From Morella rubra (Eukaryota > Streptophyta > Magnoliopsida > Fagales > Myricaceae), in NCBI GenBank assembly GCA_003952965.2, contig CM025850.1, positions 26,676,855 to 26,740,854 on the forward strand: a DNA stretch of 64,000 nucleotides, written 5' to 3'. Below the pieces are notes generated by a model that saw nothing but the letters and a program-made list of their open reading frames with translations, did no database searches and was not told the DNA's origin. Below are positions 1 to 12,249 of this stretch, one piece after another. The position numbers and the translations under genes are program-made. The number at the start of each line of letters is the position of its first letter. Position 1 is the first letter of the stretch.

Positions 1-2416
1 ATAGTAGGAAGCTGTTCGTGTTTAACAACAGGATTTGAAGAAAAGAAGAAAAAATATCACATATTGATTCATGAGAGCATAAAGGGACCAGTTCGGTACC
101 AAAAAAGCTGCAGTTTTGCCTGTACCAGTTTTAGCTTTGACCAAAGCGTCCTTGCCTGCCACCATAGTTGCAGGAAACCATCAATTAAAATCTTGATTGT
201 ACTATCGAAGAAATCTAACATCTACAAGGAATAATAATTGACTCAAACTGGAGGTACAACAACATAACGCTTTGAAAGGGAATATCATTCAATCTAAACA
301 CTTTTTCACCAACTCCAATATACTATTTTCACTTTTTCACCAATTCTCATACTCCAAAATTTAACAATCAAACCCCCTATATATATATTAAGTAAAATAT
401 CAATAGACCATCTTAAACAATCAATCAGAGACTACCACATCAATTATAAAGACATTACTACATGATACTCGATTACTCATCCTGCCACTATAAAGTGTTT
501 TAAGTCCCCAAATATTTCCTACATTATGACATTATCACATAGCCACAAACGGCTACAACACGTTAAATTTTGACCTAGGTGAAGCTTCACCCTGGCTCTC
601 AAATTCGTCTATCAACACATTGTTCCTATAGATAATTCATTCACCAATTTGATGCGAACGCTTCAGAATAGTGCTTCATAATTCATTTCCCTACATCTTA
701 AGTCCTCAGGATGTCACCTGTCCTCCCCATCCAACAGTCGCAGCATCCCACCTCACTCATGCACCTTCACCTTTTAAAAGCTGAACATAACTAAAACATC
801 CTTGCATATTTGAACTGCAATGTTGCATGTTGAATGAAGCCATTCTGTAATGCCTATAAATGCTATCACAATACTTCAAGACATGTAATGCCCCAAGTTC
901 CTCGAAAATAACGGAACAGCTTAGTATCGACAATATCTAGCTCAGTCATTGGCTACGAATTGGCAAAGCGAAAAGAGAAAGGTATATGTTCGGAAAAAAA
1001 AAGGACATGAAAATTACGATTGACATGGGCAAGGAAGCGGTTAACGTACCCTCAAGGCAAACAGATAGAGTGGCCTCCTGTACTCGCGTCATTAAAAGAT
1101 AACCAGCAGCAGACAGCGCCTTGACAGTCAATGGTGATATGCCGCACTCATCAAATCTGGATAAACAAAAGAAAAAACCATGAACTACCAGTTAGCACAG
1201 AAAAATTCCGTAATTCAAAAACTTTTTTATCTCTACATTGAAAATCGAAAATACGAAAGACAAACAATACATGAAATTCTAATCTAATAATTTACACTGT
1301 TTCACAACAGAAAGACCAATTCCCTCAGTTGCAAGCATACCTTTTCTGACTAAGAATTGGTTCGTCCTGACCTTTCTCCCTTCCATTCTCAACCAAACTC
1401 CTCTTGCTAAGCTGACGCCTTATCAACTCAACCTGCCCCGAAAACTCACTCTCCTCCTCCAACGACCGCAGAGGCACCCTTTTTGTTACCTTCATATCAT
1501 ACCTACCCAGAGAAGCACTGCTTCCCACCTTCCTCACTCCCCTCCCACCTCTCTTTCCCTCGTTTTCATCCTCCAATTCCTCCTCTTGATCCACACTCCG
1601 CCTCAGCAAAGTCAAATTACCCGCAAAATATTTCGCAGACTCTCCTTCGAAATCACCACCCGACTCGTCATCGCTCGGAGAACGATCTTCTCTACAGAAA
1701 CCTCTCCTTCGACCCAAGATTTTCGCATTTTTGGAATTTATGCCCCCTCGATTTCCCGCCAAATTTTTCGCAAAGAGCTTCGTTGGCTTCGTCACTGGAC
1801 CATAATCCGAGTCGTCGTCGTCCTCGCTTTCCGAGCTCTCATTCCGTCGAAACTGCCTCCTGCTTTGCACCGAATAATTCCTTGCATTCATGGAATGGTC
1901 ATTCGAATTTGTCAGACGTGCATTTTCCCTCCCTTCCGGTATCAACTTCCGCAAATCGATCGGCGACCCGATTGAGCCTCTCCGTACGTTCGATCCGGTC
2001 AACCCAGAGAGTTCATTCGGTCCCCGCGTCGGGGAGGATTTCAACGGACCGTCGTCTTCATTCCACAAATCTTCGGCCCCATCTTTCATGAAGCGATTAG
2101 CCAGGGCTTTAATGTGTTCAGTGGGGCTCATCGGGCCGGGACCGGCTGACGGGTCCGGACTAGGAGATGGGTCGGGCTTCCCTGCGAGTTTGGCCCGGAT
2201 TTGGGAGCGGATTCGTGCCTGGTAGAGCTGCTTTTCTTGCTCGAGGAGTCGCTTCTCTTTCTCTCTCGCTCGCTTCTCGTGCATGCGCTTCCATTGCCAC
2301 TTGTTTACGCCGCCCGGGAAGGTCCGAGGCCCGCCGCCCATGTGTCGGGTGAAGATGAGAGCGGGGAGGAGCTTCGAGAAGGTTCTGGGACGTTCTAAAA
2401 GGATCGCAAGGGACAT
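1..2416 (-). CDS. DEAD-box ATP-dependent RNA helicase, RH48/RH33-type, 5' part (runs off left edge)
   Basis: Coding exons read on the minus strand are 1341-2416 (ATG at 2416), 1050-1156 and 100-155; the rest lies beyond base 1. All borders are GT..AG and the phases agree. The visible ~413 residues begin with an Arg-rich, nearly acid-free stretch that could be an organelle-targeting peptide. Next comes the block MGGGPRTFPGG..NKWQWKRMHEK, typical of plant RH48/RH33/RH26-type helicases, then a charged low-complexity region. The Q-motif region follows (FDECGISPLTVKAL, with MTRVQEATL in exon 2), and motif I (AKTGTGKTAAF) is in exon 3. Members of this family unwind or remodel RNA using ATP; DEAD, SAT and motif VI are outside the window. 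The exon-1 ATG is the first in frame after the UTR. The subfamily rests on the N-terminal block and is fairly sure; the exact orthologue is not. Confidence 0.9.
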
Positions 2417-2497
2417 TTCGTTTTAAGTGGAATCCGCCAATGGAGAAATAGAATTTGGACTGTTGAAGAGAACCAGGAATTAGAGAGGGAGAGTTAC

Positions 2498-2556
2498 AGG
2501 GTTTAGGAGGAGGAAGAAGGTGGTTTAGGGTTTAAGGTGCTGATATTGGGCCCAAA
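2498..2556 (-). promoter_or_regulatory. Telo-box plus site II (TGGGCC) promoter of the helicase gene
   Basis: About 110-140 bases upstream of the helicase ATG lies AAACCCTAAA on the gene strand (2524-2533). A second telomere-like permutation is at 2498-2507, and the palindrome TTGGGCCCAA is at 2546-2555. Telo-boxes next to site II elements are a known arrangement in plant promoters of translation, ribosome-biogenesis and organelle genes active in dividing cells. This fits an RNA helicase, but function here is inferred. Confidence 0.55.
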
Positions 2557-2599
2557 TAGGCCTTGAGTGTGGAGACTCTGAATATGGCCCTTGACAGAA

Positions 2600-3500
2600 C
2601 GTAACCAAACCCCCAAAATTTTGTTTTCTATTCGCGTCGCGGCAAAACATAGAAAAACATCCTTTCCGTTTGTTTAATCGGAATCCACAATGTGTTTTTC
2701 CTATTTTCTTAATGTTTGTTAAGGTAATCTGCTTGCTTAATTTCTCATTTTCCTATTACATTTGAACATGCACTTCTAACTTTTTTTTCTTCTTCTCTCT
2801 TTTCTGCTTTATTATCTTGATGAATATCTTATATATATTTATATTTTATGTACTTTATTTTTAAAATATATTTTATTTTTATTTAAATTAAATCCACTTT
2901 GTAGCCTTTATATTTAGAGTGTTGACATATTGTACTCCAATTTTATATATGAGAAATATTTTATTCAATTGTTACATATGTTATATTTTAATTAATCTTT
3001 AATCGATATTAAGAATCAAGTTTATTAATCATATAAGATTACAAAAAAATTAATAGGTATCAAATATTAGACCGATTAATAACAAGTATTTTAATTCATC
3101 CATGTTATTTTAATATTGTGTTTTCAAATCTTCCCAACTCCTTTTCCAAATTTCCTTCGAGTGTATGGTAACAAAGAACTTGACTTGTTGACCTTTTTTT
3201 CTACACTGTTTAAACTTCGTAACTTACCTTGACATGATTTTGTAATTATTTTTTTAAATGACAATAGTAGCCTTGATGATGATTAAGCCCTTAGAGTGAT
3301 CAACGACAACAAGTCGTGTATCAAGTTGTGAAAGCCGAAGAAGTGTGAACATTCCACTACGTATTAAAGCGGAAGTGATCGATCTCTCTCAGGGAGTATA
3401 GTCGTAAAAAGTAAGCGCTGGAGCTAACTCACAGAGAATCTTCATAATCTGATCCTTCCATTACGAACACGTGGCCTCAGACTCCTTCGTCCAATTAATA
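2600..3500. other. AT-rich intergenic spacer
   Basis: No coding similarity, repeat ends or RNA gene is seen. The last ~200 bases become less AT-rich and lead into the leader of the next gene, which holds a CT-rich run at 3531-3546. Confidence 0.6.
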
Positions 3501-3666
3501 CCAGTTATTTCATTTTAACTACCAGTTTGCATCTCTCTCTCTCTCTTGTGTTTCCCAAAGCAAGAGCTAGCTCGAAGTTGTCGGAGACTTTTATTGGGAG
3601 AGAGAGATCGTCGGAGAATCGTCGCGTCTCGGCAGATTGTCGACGGATAGCGCACAATACGGCGGC

Positions 3667-5151
3667 ATGGTGGCTCGGAATTCGCCGGATTGGCTTCCTT
3701 CCGGCTGGACAGTCCAATTCAAAGTGCAAAAAACAGGACGCAAAATCAAGGTAACTTCTAACGATTTAGCTAAAATTTATACAATATTTGTGCTAATGAA
3801 GGGGTTTTGGTGCTCAGTTTTTCAAATTTGTACCTCTTAGAGCTTTATTTACGGCTGATTTTAGTCACAGAGATATTCATCGCTGAATGATCGGGCTCTG
3901 TGATCAAAACCAGAGTGCTTAACTACTTGTTTCTGCCTAATGTTGTTATATAGAGTGGTATGCACCATGGTGCTTTGTTTTGCCCGTGCTAATTCTCTAT
4001 CGTAGTACATCAAGTATCATCCACAGAAATGTTTCGTGTTAATTAGGTTTGCGTTTGTAGGCTAGAGGGGAAGTGCTGCTTCTGAATGTTAGTGCCGGTT
4101 AACTACATTAGATGGACGACCCTAGTCTGGTTGTTCACTTGCACGAGATCTACATATTGATAGGCCTTTTGTGTTTGTGAACAGACTTGATAAAGGAAAG
4201 TTTTCTTGGCTCTTAGGGAAGACGGAGGGAATCCTTATCATCTTCTTCTGCTAATAATAAGCATGGCAAGGAAAACCCAGACATGCATACGCTGACACAA
4301 CTGTCAGTAGGTGGAAACAGTAATTTCATGGAAGCTTGCCTTTTCATAATCTGACTTCATTTTTTTTCTTGTGGCTATTCACATTCTTGGAAAAGCTACT
4401 TCCTTGGCCTTGTTTAACGTTTGGCCGTAGAAAGAGAAATTGCAGATGTCTTTTCAAGTACTGGTTTTGCCCCTTATAAAAGATCTTATGGAACTATCAT
4501 ACTTTAATTTAAATTTATCTACTACTGCTTAGAGTTGTCAGTTGTGAGAATCATTAATGGTCACAAAGTAGTTATAAATCTGTTCAAGTGATCTGAATGT
4601 GATGAAACGGCTTGAGGTTTTATTGTCATCGATCTTCTAGTTTCTGTTCCTTGCATGTCAGCTCTTTTAATTTGCTGAACAGCATGGGAGCTAAAAACAG
4701 TGACTAGAAAAAAGGACGACTGAAACTGGAAGGAAAGATCTGTATAATCTATTACCCGATCATAGGGCTGCTCTGATGCTTATGATTCTTTTTTCCCTGC
4801 TTTTGTAGTGTTACCTGAATTTGGAAACTGGGCAGAAGTTCTTCTCAATGGATGATGTTATTCGCTATGTAAGACTTAACAGCAATGACGGTAGAAAGTC
4901 TCAACCAAGTAATAGCCACATCAGGACACACTCTAGAAACAAGTCGACAGTAAGCATGAAAGATAAAGGTAGAAAGCCCCAGCCGACTAATAGACGCATC
5001 AAGATGCACTCTGGAAACAAGTCTGACCCAGTAAGTTTGAAAGTTGAACATCTTACGCTTCTTTGGTTTTTACTTCCTGCATTTGCTTACTTTTTCAATC
5101 ATTGTTTCACTTTTACAGCTTGTACTAAAAAAAGACCGTAACAATGGTTAA
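3667..5151 (+). CDS. Small methyl-CpG-binding-domain (MBD) protein
   Basis: Three coding exons: 3667-3750, 4809-5030 and 5119-5151. All introns are GT..AG and phase 0, giving about 112 residues. The MBD fold runs over residues ~6-52: WLPSGWTVQFKVQKTGRK in exon 1, then YLNLETGQKFFSMDDVIRYV in exon 2, and the intron cuts the domain. MBD proteins bind methylated CpG or act as nuclear adaptors. Compared with the usual GKxDxYYY...KFRS pattern, the Asp, the first Tyr and the Arg finger are replaced (IKCYL and FFS), so direct methyl-CpG binding is doubtful. The rest of exon 2 encodes two imperfect 26-residue basic repeats, each starting GRKxQPxN; exon 3 adds ten residues. The start is the first ATG after the leader and sits just before the domain. 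Which plant MBD class it belongs to is uncertain. Confidence 0.8.
4890..5045 (+). repeat. 78-bp tandem duplication inside MBD exon 2
   Basis: Two direct copies (4890-4967 and from 4968) each begin GGTAGAAAG and each end near GTAAGnnTGAAAG. The second GTAAG (5031) appears to be the real exon-2 donor. The matching GTAAG in copy 1 (4950-4954) is read through as coding and could be a cryptic donor. Confidence 0.7.
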
Positions 5152-5470
5152 ACTACGGAATGTCGAAGGTGGAGAACATGTTAATTGTCGTAACGTATGT
5201 ATGATTTATAATTTGTGTGATTGCGATGTTTTGTTTTGTTTTTTAGTATTAAGTTCTAATTCTCTAAAGTCAACTACTTAGGCCTCTCACTTTTCCTAAG
5301 TTTTTTAATACTTAGAATCTACTTGTATATATTACGGTACTACAGTCAATATAAAAACTGGTATATCTAAGTAATACGTCACATATTTTATATTGTATTG
5401 GTTAGAGTGCTAACATATATTATAGTACATCACCTTGATTTATTTTAGGCTTAATTTCTTAATCGGTCCC

Positions 5471-6081
5471 CATAGGCGGATCTAAGAGGGGGCCAATCGG
5501 GGCCCTAGCCCTGGTTGGCCAATGTAATACGTTTGATTTTTTTTTTTTATATAATTAATTTGCCAAGCCGGCCCCCTTAAAGTCCAATCCAAGAGTATTG
5601 TAAGAGCAGTGGGGGGAATTTGGGCAGTTTTGTTTCATGTAAAAGGGAGGAAAAATATTTTTGTTTTTTTTAAAAGGAAAATGTTATGGGTTTGCAAATG
5701 AATCGCTACTACTTGTGGTTCTTTTATTTTCAATTGAAAATTTGCTACTCTATTTATGTTGTCAAGTATTTATCAACTTCTCTATTCTCTTTCAAGTTTT
5801 ATTTTTTTTCATCAAATTTTCATTAATTGTATACAATTATATTCTCCACCTATTTTTGACTATCACATCTAAATGAGATATTTAGGTGGTGTTTGAGTGT
5901 CAAAACTATCTATCAACTTCTCTATTCACTTTAAGTTTTATTTTATTTTATTTTTACATTAAATTTAAATTTTTGATATTTTAACTCTAAGACATTTTTT
6001 GCATTACGTAGGAAAAAAAATATTTTTTGTCATTTCGCCTTAAGAGTTACCCTTTCAAATTCAATCCTAGTTATGCCACTG
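5471..6081. mobile_element. Non-autonomous hAT-type DNA element (611 bp)
   Basis: Flanked by a perfect 8-bp target-site duplication TCGGTCCC (5463-5470 and 6082-6089), the size made by hAT transposases. The ends are inverted and degenerate: CATAGGCGGATCTAAG on the left against CAGTGGCATAACTAGG read inward from the right, matching the widespread plant hAT end CAGTGGCGGATCT followed by a G/C-rich block. The interior is AT-rich with no transposase. Removing it restores a continuous flank (cggtccc followed by tattgtttg), so it entered an older repeat arm. Confidence 0.8.
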
Positions 6082-6507
6082 TCGGTCCCTATTGTTTGAC
6101 GAAATCTCAAACTAGTCCTTAGAGTAAATTTCATACTCAACTGGTCCTAGGAAAATGTACTTATTTGATTCTCAATCTTCAGTCACTCATCCAGAAGTTA
6201 ATTTGGATAGAAAAAGGTCTAAGTGGCTAAATCTACATTGCATTCAATAAATATATATTATGTGTCACATAGATGTCATACCATTATTTTTGTTAAAAAT
6301 TAAATAACAGGTAAAATTAAATAACCAAACAAGAACTTTAAATTTAAGAAATTAAAAAAAAAATGCAAACTGGGAAGGGGTACGTAGTCTCTCTGGCCCC
6401 TACCCGCCAGATCCTCCTCCTCCAACAGCTAGAGGGGGTGGGGCATCCCCCTCCAACCATTAGAGAGAGGTCGTGGGTGGGGGAGAGATCTGCCCAATAC
6501 CAACATA

Positions 6508-6811
6508 TGTTACAGAATATGAATTCTGCTGAATCTTCTGTGTGCAAGAATGACAAAGACGAAGACACACGAAGATCCTGCTGATGTGTATTGTATTTTG
6601 TAGCTTAGTGTACTGATGACATATAAAGGTTATAAATGTCTTTTGTATTCATAAACAGTTAGAGGGCAATATAGGAATAGATCAATTTTGTTCATTCTTT
6701 GTTTGTATTAAGCTCACTGTACATGACGATATTCTTTCATATGGAAATATACAGAATTTTCTCAGCTCCTCTATTCTTGCAATCTTGTCCTCCAAACCTT
6801 AATTTCGTACA
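6508..6811 (+). repeat. 5' LTR of Copia 1
   Basis: Starts TGTTACAG and ends GTACA directly before the primer-binding site. It pairs with 11388-11691 over its full length. Confidence 0.9.
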
Positions 6812-9800
6812 AGGTATCATAGCATAGATAATGGCGAAAGATAGTGAGAAAGAGAAGGAGATAGAAGTTCCTATTGGGATCAAAACCAATCGTTACGCAA
6901 TCCTCGTGACCCATCGAACCCATTTTGACTTGAAAGCTCAGACAATCCCGGAACCGTGCTCGTCACTGAACCCCTGTCCACAGATAATTACTCTACATGG
7001 TCCAGGTCAATGCAAAGAGCTCTACGAGCTAAGAACAAACTGGGCTTCATAAATGGAGCTATACCCAAACCCACTGACTTGAGCGACCCCTTACTAGAAT
7101 CCTGGGAGCATTTCAATGACATGATAGTCTCCTGGATCCAAAACTTTATCAGTTTATCACTCCGATCTAGTGTGGCTTTTGTGGACGATGTAGCAGAAAT
7201 TTGGGTTGAGCTTCAGGAATGATTCACATAGCAAAACAGGCCACAGATCTATGAATTGAAGAAAGCTCTATCAAACCTTGTCCAAGAGGATGATTCAGTG
7301 AGAGTATACTATGGTAAATTGAAAAGACTCTAGGATGAACTCTCTATTTATGATCCTTTCCCTGAATGTAATTGTGACAATTTGAAGATGTTGGTTGACA
7401 GAGACCAACGAGATTATGTGATTCAATTCCTAATGGGATTAAATGATACTTATGCAAATGTGCGTTACCAAATAATGCTCATGGATCCATTGCCAACTGT
7501 GACCAAGTATTTTCCAATGTTCAATAGCAAGAAAGGCAGTGGCAGATCTTGTCTAATGGCACAGGACTTGACTCTATTGCTTTGTTTACTCGAAGGACTA
7601 GTGGAAATTTTAAAACTAATTATAGACCCTTTTTTGGAACTAAGAAAGACAAACCTTATTGCTCCCATTGCAAAATTCCTGGACATTCCTTAGAGAACTG
7701 TTTCAAGGCTGGGAATGTAACAATTTTGACTTGTACTCACTATGATATGACTAGTCACAGAGCATATAGATGTTACAAATTGCACAAGTATCCCCTGGGT
7801 CACAAGTTTTATGGCAAGGCTAAGAGTGGTGGAACTATGGCCAACCAAGTCAGTGGTTCTGTTGACAGTTTTGAAGTGGAGGAAGAAATGGATGACAAGT
7901 TTTCATTGACAAAGGGGCAATACCAAGAATTGATGGCTTTATTCAAAACTATGGAGACTTACATGGCACAACATTCAGCTAACCAAATTCAAACTCTTTC
8001 ATTTTCACATCCCGATGCATCTCACTCTTCCACTATATCTGGTATCTCATTATGCTTGTCAACTTATAATTCATCATCTTTAGCTAAGGCCCCTTGGATT
8101 ATAGACACTGGTGCCACAAACCATTTGGCATGTGACACCTCTTTCTATGCATCCACTAGTAAAGAGCTTTCACATGCTGTCAAACTTCTCAATGGAGAAG
8201 TAGTGGCTGTTGCTCATATTGGAGAAGTTAGACTTTCCAAAACCCTCTTACTGCAGAATGTCCTTTGCATTCCCTTCTTTAATTTTAACCTTTTGTCAGC
8301 TGGGAAATTGACTTTACAACATAATTGTTGTTTCATTTTATTGCCTAATCTATGCTTTATATATGACCTTTCCTCATGGAGGATGATTGGCAAGGGTAAA
8401 GTGGACTCGAGCTTCTACCATCTGCTGCAAGAATCAGTGTGCCCTACGGATTTGGTTTCAAATCTCCCACAATTTTCTCCTCACCGCAATTACCTTACAG
8501 CTTCTGTTATGAACCATGGACCTCCTTTTGATCTGTGGCATTTTCATTTCAGACATCCTTCTCATTCTCGACTTAAACTTATCAATGATCAAGTTGTATT
8601 TTCAACTTCTTTGAAAGGAGATGTAATATGTGATATTTGTCCTCTTGCCAAATAACAAAGGTTACCTTTTCCTATCAGTACACATCCTACTTCCACTATT
8701 TTCAAGTTAATACATTGTGATTTGTGGGGTCCTTGCTTTGTTATAGCTCACGATGCTTCCAAATATTTTCTAACCATAGTGGATGATTACTCTCGCTGCA
8801 CTTGGGTGTAAATGTTGAAACAAAAATCAGATGCTAAACTCTGTATATAGTTCTTTTGTCATCTTGTTGAGAACCAATTTAACACTAAAGTTAAAACCCT
8901 TATGAGTGACAATGGTATGGAGTTTTACCTACCTACCTTCTATTCTGCCTAAAGGATTATCTATCAACGTAGTTGTGTGGAAACATCTCGACAAAACAGG
9001 ACAGTGGAGAGAAAACACCAACACATCCTTCAAGTAGCTAGGGCTCTTTGTTTTCAATCTTGTCTCTCTATGAGATATTGAAATGAATGTGTGCTCACAG
9101 CTACCTACCTCATCAACAGAACACCTTCTCTTACTGCAAAATAGGACACCTTTTGAGCTTCTCTTTCAAACAAAGTCGACCTACCATCACCTTAAAGTGT
9201 TTTGGTGTCTTGCTTTTGCTTCCACTTTGAAATAGGGTAGAAAGAAATTTGATCCCCGAAGTAGGCCTTGTATTTTTCTTAGACATCCCTTTGGAATGAA
9301 AGGATACAAATTACTTGATTTAAATACCCATTCTATTTTTGTATCTCAAGATGTTATTTTTCATAAGACCAAATTTCCTCTCAAAGCTTCTAACTCAACT
9401 TCTTTTTCTCTTGCACCATCTAACCTTGTTTACACACAACCTCTTCCAGATATGCCAGGTGATGTTTTTTCCTCTTCTAGTCCTATTTCTACATCACCCA
9501 AACTTGAAATTCACACTCATTCTCCAGAACCTCATATATCTAAAACACTGCCAATAGACACACCATCACCTTCTCAAACATCAACACCTCCTTGCAGATC
9601 CAACTTTACCCCTGCATCTTCACCTCCTTATATCTCACCACCTCCTCGTAGGTCCACCTGCATCCACAAGGCACCACAGTTTATGCAAAAGTTTCACTGC
9701 CAACAGGCCACTTCCATTTTCCCTTCTCAATATATTTCCATGATGGAACAACATCTTCTAAGTACTCATTTTTCAATCTCTCACACACTATCTTATCACA

Positions 9801-11387
9801 AATTTTCCTTACCTTACAAAGCTTTCACTTCATCTATTTCCACTCACCTTGAACCCACTAGCTACAATGAAGCCGTGAAGGACCCTAATTGGTGTAAAGT
9901 CATGAATTCTGAGCTTGCTGCTCTAGACCTCAATAAGACTTGGACACTTACTGATCTACCTCTTGGAAAAGAGGCAATAGGCTGCAAATGGGTATACAAA
10001 GTCAACTACAATTCAGATGGTACTGTTGAAAGGTATAAGGCACTCCTAGTTGCTAAAGGGTACACACAACAAGAAGGTATAGACTATCACGAGACCTTTT
10101 CACCCATGGCTAAACCAGTCACTGTGAGAACCTTACTAGCTGTAGCTGCTGTTAAGGATGGTTTCTTAAACAATTCGAAGTTAATAATGCATTCTTATAT
10201 GGGCACCTCAATGAAGAGGTGCATATGAAGAAACCACCAAGTTATACTAAGGGGGAGAGTAGTTAGGTTTACAGATTGCTTAAAAGCCTTTATGGCTTGA
10301 AGCAAGCCTCACTAACAATGGAATTTCAAATTCACCGAAGCTCTCATTCATTTTGGATTTTTGCAATCCAAATCTGATTATAGTTTGTTCACTCGCAGTA
10401 AGAATGATTCTTTTACAACCTTATTAGTTTATGTTAATGACATTATTGTGGCTAGTTCACATCTAGAGCCGATTACCTCTCTTTAAGCTTTCTTGCATGA
10501 TCGGTTTAAAATTAAATCTGTTGGAGACTTTAGATATTTTCTTGGTCTAGAAGTGGCTCGGTCACAGGGTGGGATCCATGTTTGTCAGCGTAAATATGCC
10601 TTGGATATTTTGGCCGACTCAGGTTTCCTTGGGGTCAGACCTGTCAAGCTTCCCATGGATTAAAATTTCAAATTCAGTAAGGATACAGCTTCTCCTTTAT
10701 CTGACCCTTCTCTCTATCGCAGATTGGTTGAGCACTTATTGTACTTAACTATTACATGCCAAGATTTGTGCTATTCTATTCAAGTCCTAAGTCAGTTTAT
10801 GGACTCTCCCACCATTTCTCATCTTCATGCCGTTCACAAAATCCTGCTCTATCTTAAGTGAACTCCAGGACAAGGTTTTACTTTTCCGACTTCTTCCTCC
10901 CTTTCTCTACGAGCCTTCTGTGATTCAGATTAAGGCTCTTGCCCAGACTCACACAGATCAGTAACTGGGTACTGTGCCTTCCTTGGTCAGTCTCTTGTGT
11001 CCTAGTGTTCCAAGAAACAATCCGTTGTTTCTCGTTCTTCTGCGAAGGCCAAGTACCGAGCTATGGCGAGTACTTATTGTGAGATCACTTGGTTGAAGTA
11101 TCTTCTTGCTGATCTTCAGGTTTCCCCTTCTCAACCTACTTCTCTATACTGCGACAACCAAGTGCAATCCATATCTTCCAATCCGTCTTCCACGAACACA
11201 CCAAGCATATTGAACTCGACTGTCATCTCATCTGTGACCATACTCAGGCAAGCTCCATTCGGCCTTTCCATGTTTCTACTCATTCCCAGGTTACTGATGT
11301 TCACCAAAGCTCTGTCTTCCTCTTTTTTTTTCTCTCATTTGTTCAAGCTTGGAATAGAGAATCTTTATTCTCCAGCTTGTGGGAGGA

Positions 11388-11691
11388 TGTTGTATAATAT
11401 GAATTATGCTAAATCTTCTACATGCAAGAATGACAAAGATGAAGGCACACGAAGATCCTGCTGATGTGTATTGCATTTTATAGCTTAGTGTACTGATGAC
11501 ATGTAAAGGCTATGATTGTCTTTAGTATTCATAAACGGTTAGAGGGCAGTATAGGAATAGATCAGTTTTGTTCATTCTTCGTTTGTATTAAGCTCGCTGT
11601 ACAGGACGATATTCTTTCATACTGAAATATACAAAACTTTCTCAGTTCCTCTGTTCTTGCAATCTTCACCTATGAACTTTAATGTCTTGCA
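11388..11691 (+). repeat. 3' LTR of Copia 1
   Basis: Starts TGTTGTAT after a purine run and ends CTTGCA. It has the same length as the 5' LTR, and most differences are transitions. Confidence 0.9.
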
Positions 11692-11820
11692 ACACACAAG
11701 TTTGGGTCACGAGATGGAGCCAGTCCTCCACTGACTACAACCCATACTTGGTTGCACTACAAGTTGTGAGTGGGGTGGATGCCCACCTCCACCTGCGACC
11801 CACTTGTTGGTGGTTTTCTA

Positions 11821-11831
11821 AGTTTTTTTTT

Positions 11832-11862
<31 letters not shown>

Positions 11863-11950
11863 TTGGTGTTTTTTTTTTTTTCTTTTTATTTTTTTTTTTT
11901 CATTTTTTTTTTTTTTTTTTTTTTGTTTTTGTTTTTTTGTTTTTTTATAT
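11821..11950. repeat. T-rich low-complexity tract
   Basis: A ~130-base stretch that is almost entirely T with scattered G, A and C, just right of Copia 1. Apparent reading frames of Phe or Lys across it are low-complexity artefacts. Confidence 0.9.
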
Positions 11951-12249
11951 TTTTATATTTATTTTTAGCATTTGTTGTTATTTCAAACACATGGCAATTT
12001 AAAAATGAGGTGTAAAAACTAGTTACAATTGTATTACACGTGTCAACCATTTTATGGCACTGTGACGTAACCTTACTCAAGTCAACTTTTTCTGTGTTCA
12101 AATAGAAAGACAGAAATAATACGAGGGAATTTACTTAAGGGCCATTCAAAACGAAATTTACTTCCGAGATTAGTATGAGATTTTTTCAAACCATAGGTAC
12201 CCATGATACATATCCACTTGTTTATTTACCTTCAAATGCTTCAAATTGT

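Larger units (their letters stand above)
6508..11691 (+). mobile_element. Ty1/copia LTR retrotransposon 1 (broken)
   Basis: A full-length but degenerate copy with both LTRs (6508-6811 and 11388-11691, 304 bp each, TG...CA ends). The flanking 5-bp repeats are nearly matched (ACATA 6503-6507; ACACA 11692-11696). A primer site resembling initiator tRNA-Met (GGTATCATAGCA) starts at 6813, and a polypurine run ends at 11387. Parts are in copia order: gag (~6831-7700, with a CCHC-like knuckle ~7655-7715), protease (IIDTGATNHL ~8098), GAG-pre-integrase and integrase (~8530-9290), reverse transcriptase (~9860-10660) and RNase H (~10900-11260). The gag N-terminus resembles the Retrotran_gag_3 type. The coding part is broken at many points (about ten or more). 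By eye the LTRs differ at roughly 12% of sites, suggesting an insertion several million years old. Confidence 0.92.
5448..12235. repeat. Possible older transposon defined by diverged inverted arms around Copia 1
   Basis: The left arm (about 5448-6360, interrupted by the hAT element) and the reverse complement of about 11970-12235 share a diverged pattern: CTATtGTTTGacgAAATCTCA on the left against CTATgGTTTGaaaAAATCTCA on the right, with similar order beyond. This looks like long terminal inverted repeats of a foldback or Mutator-type element. Short G/C-rich stretches lie just inside both arms (6390-6500 and 11703-11815). No transposase is seen. The exact ends and the duplication are not resolved, so this is a tentative call. 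Confidence 0.4.

Noticed and set aside
1483-2398. Long plus-strand open frames (up to 202 codons) opposite helicase exon 1
   Set aside because: They are antisense shadows of a strongly coding, low-stop exon and show no domain pattern.
3637-3666. Upstream start of the MBD gene, ten codons earlier
   Set aside because: The codon there is TTG, not ATG; the first ATG is at 3667, directly before the domain.
11682-12101. Phe-rich (plus) and Lys-rich (minus) frames
   Set aside because: They are translations of the T-rich low-complexity tract.
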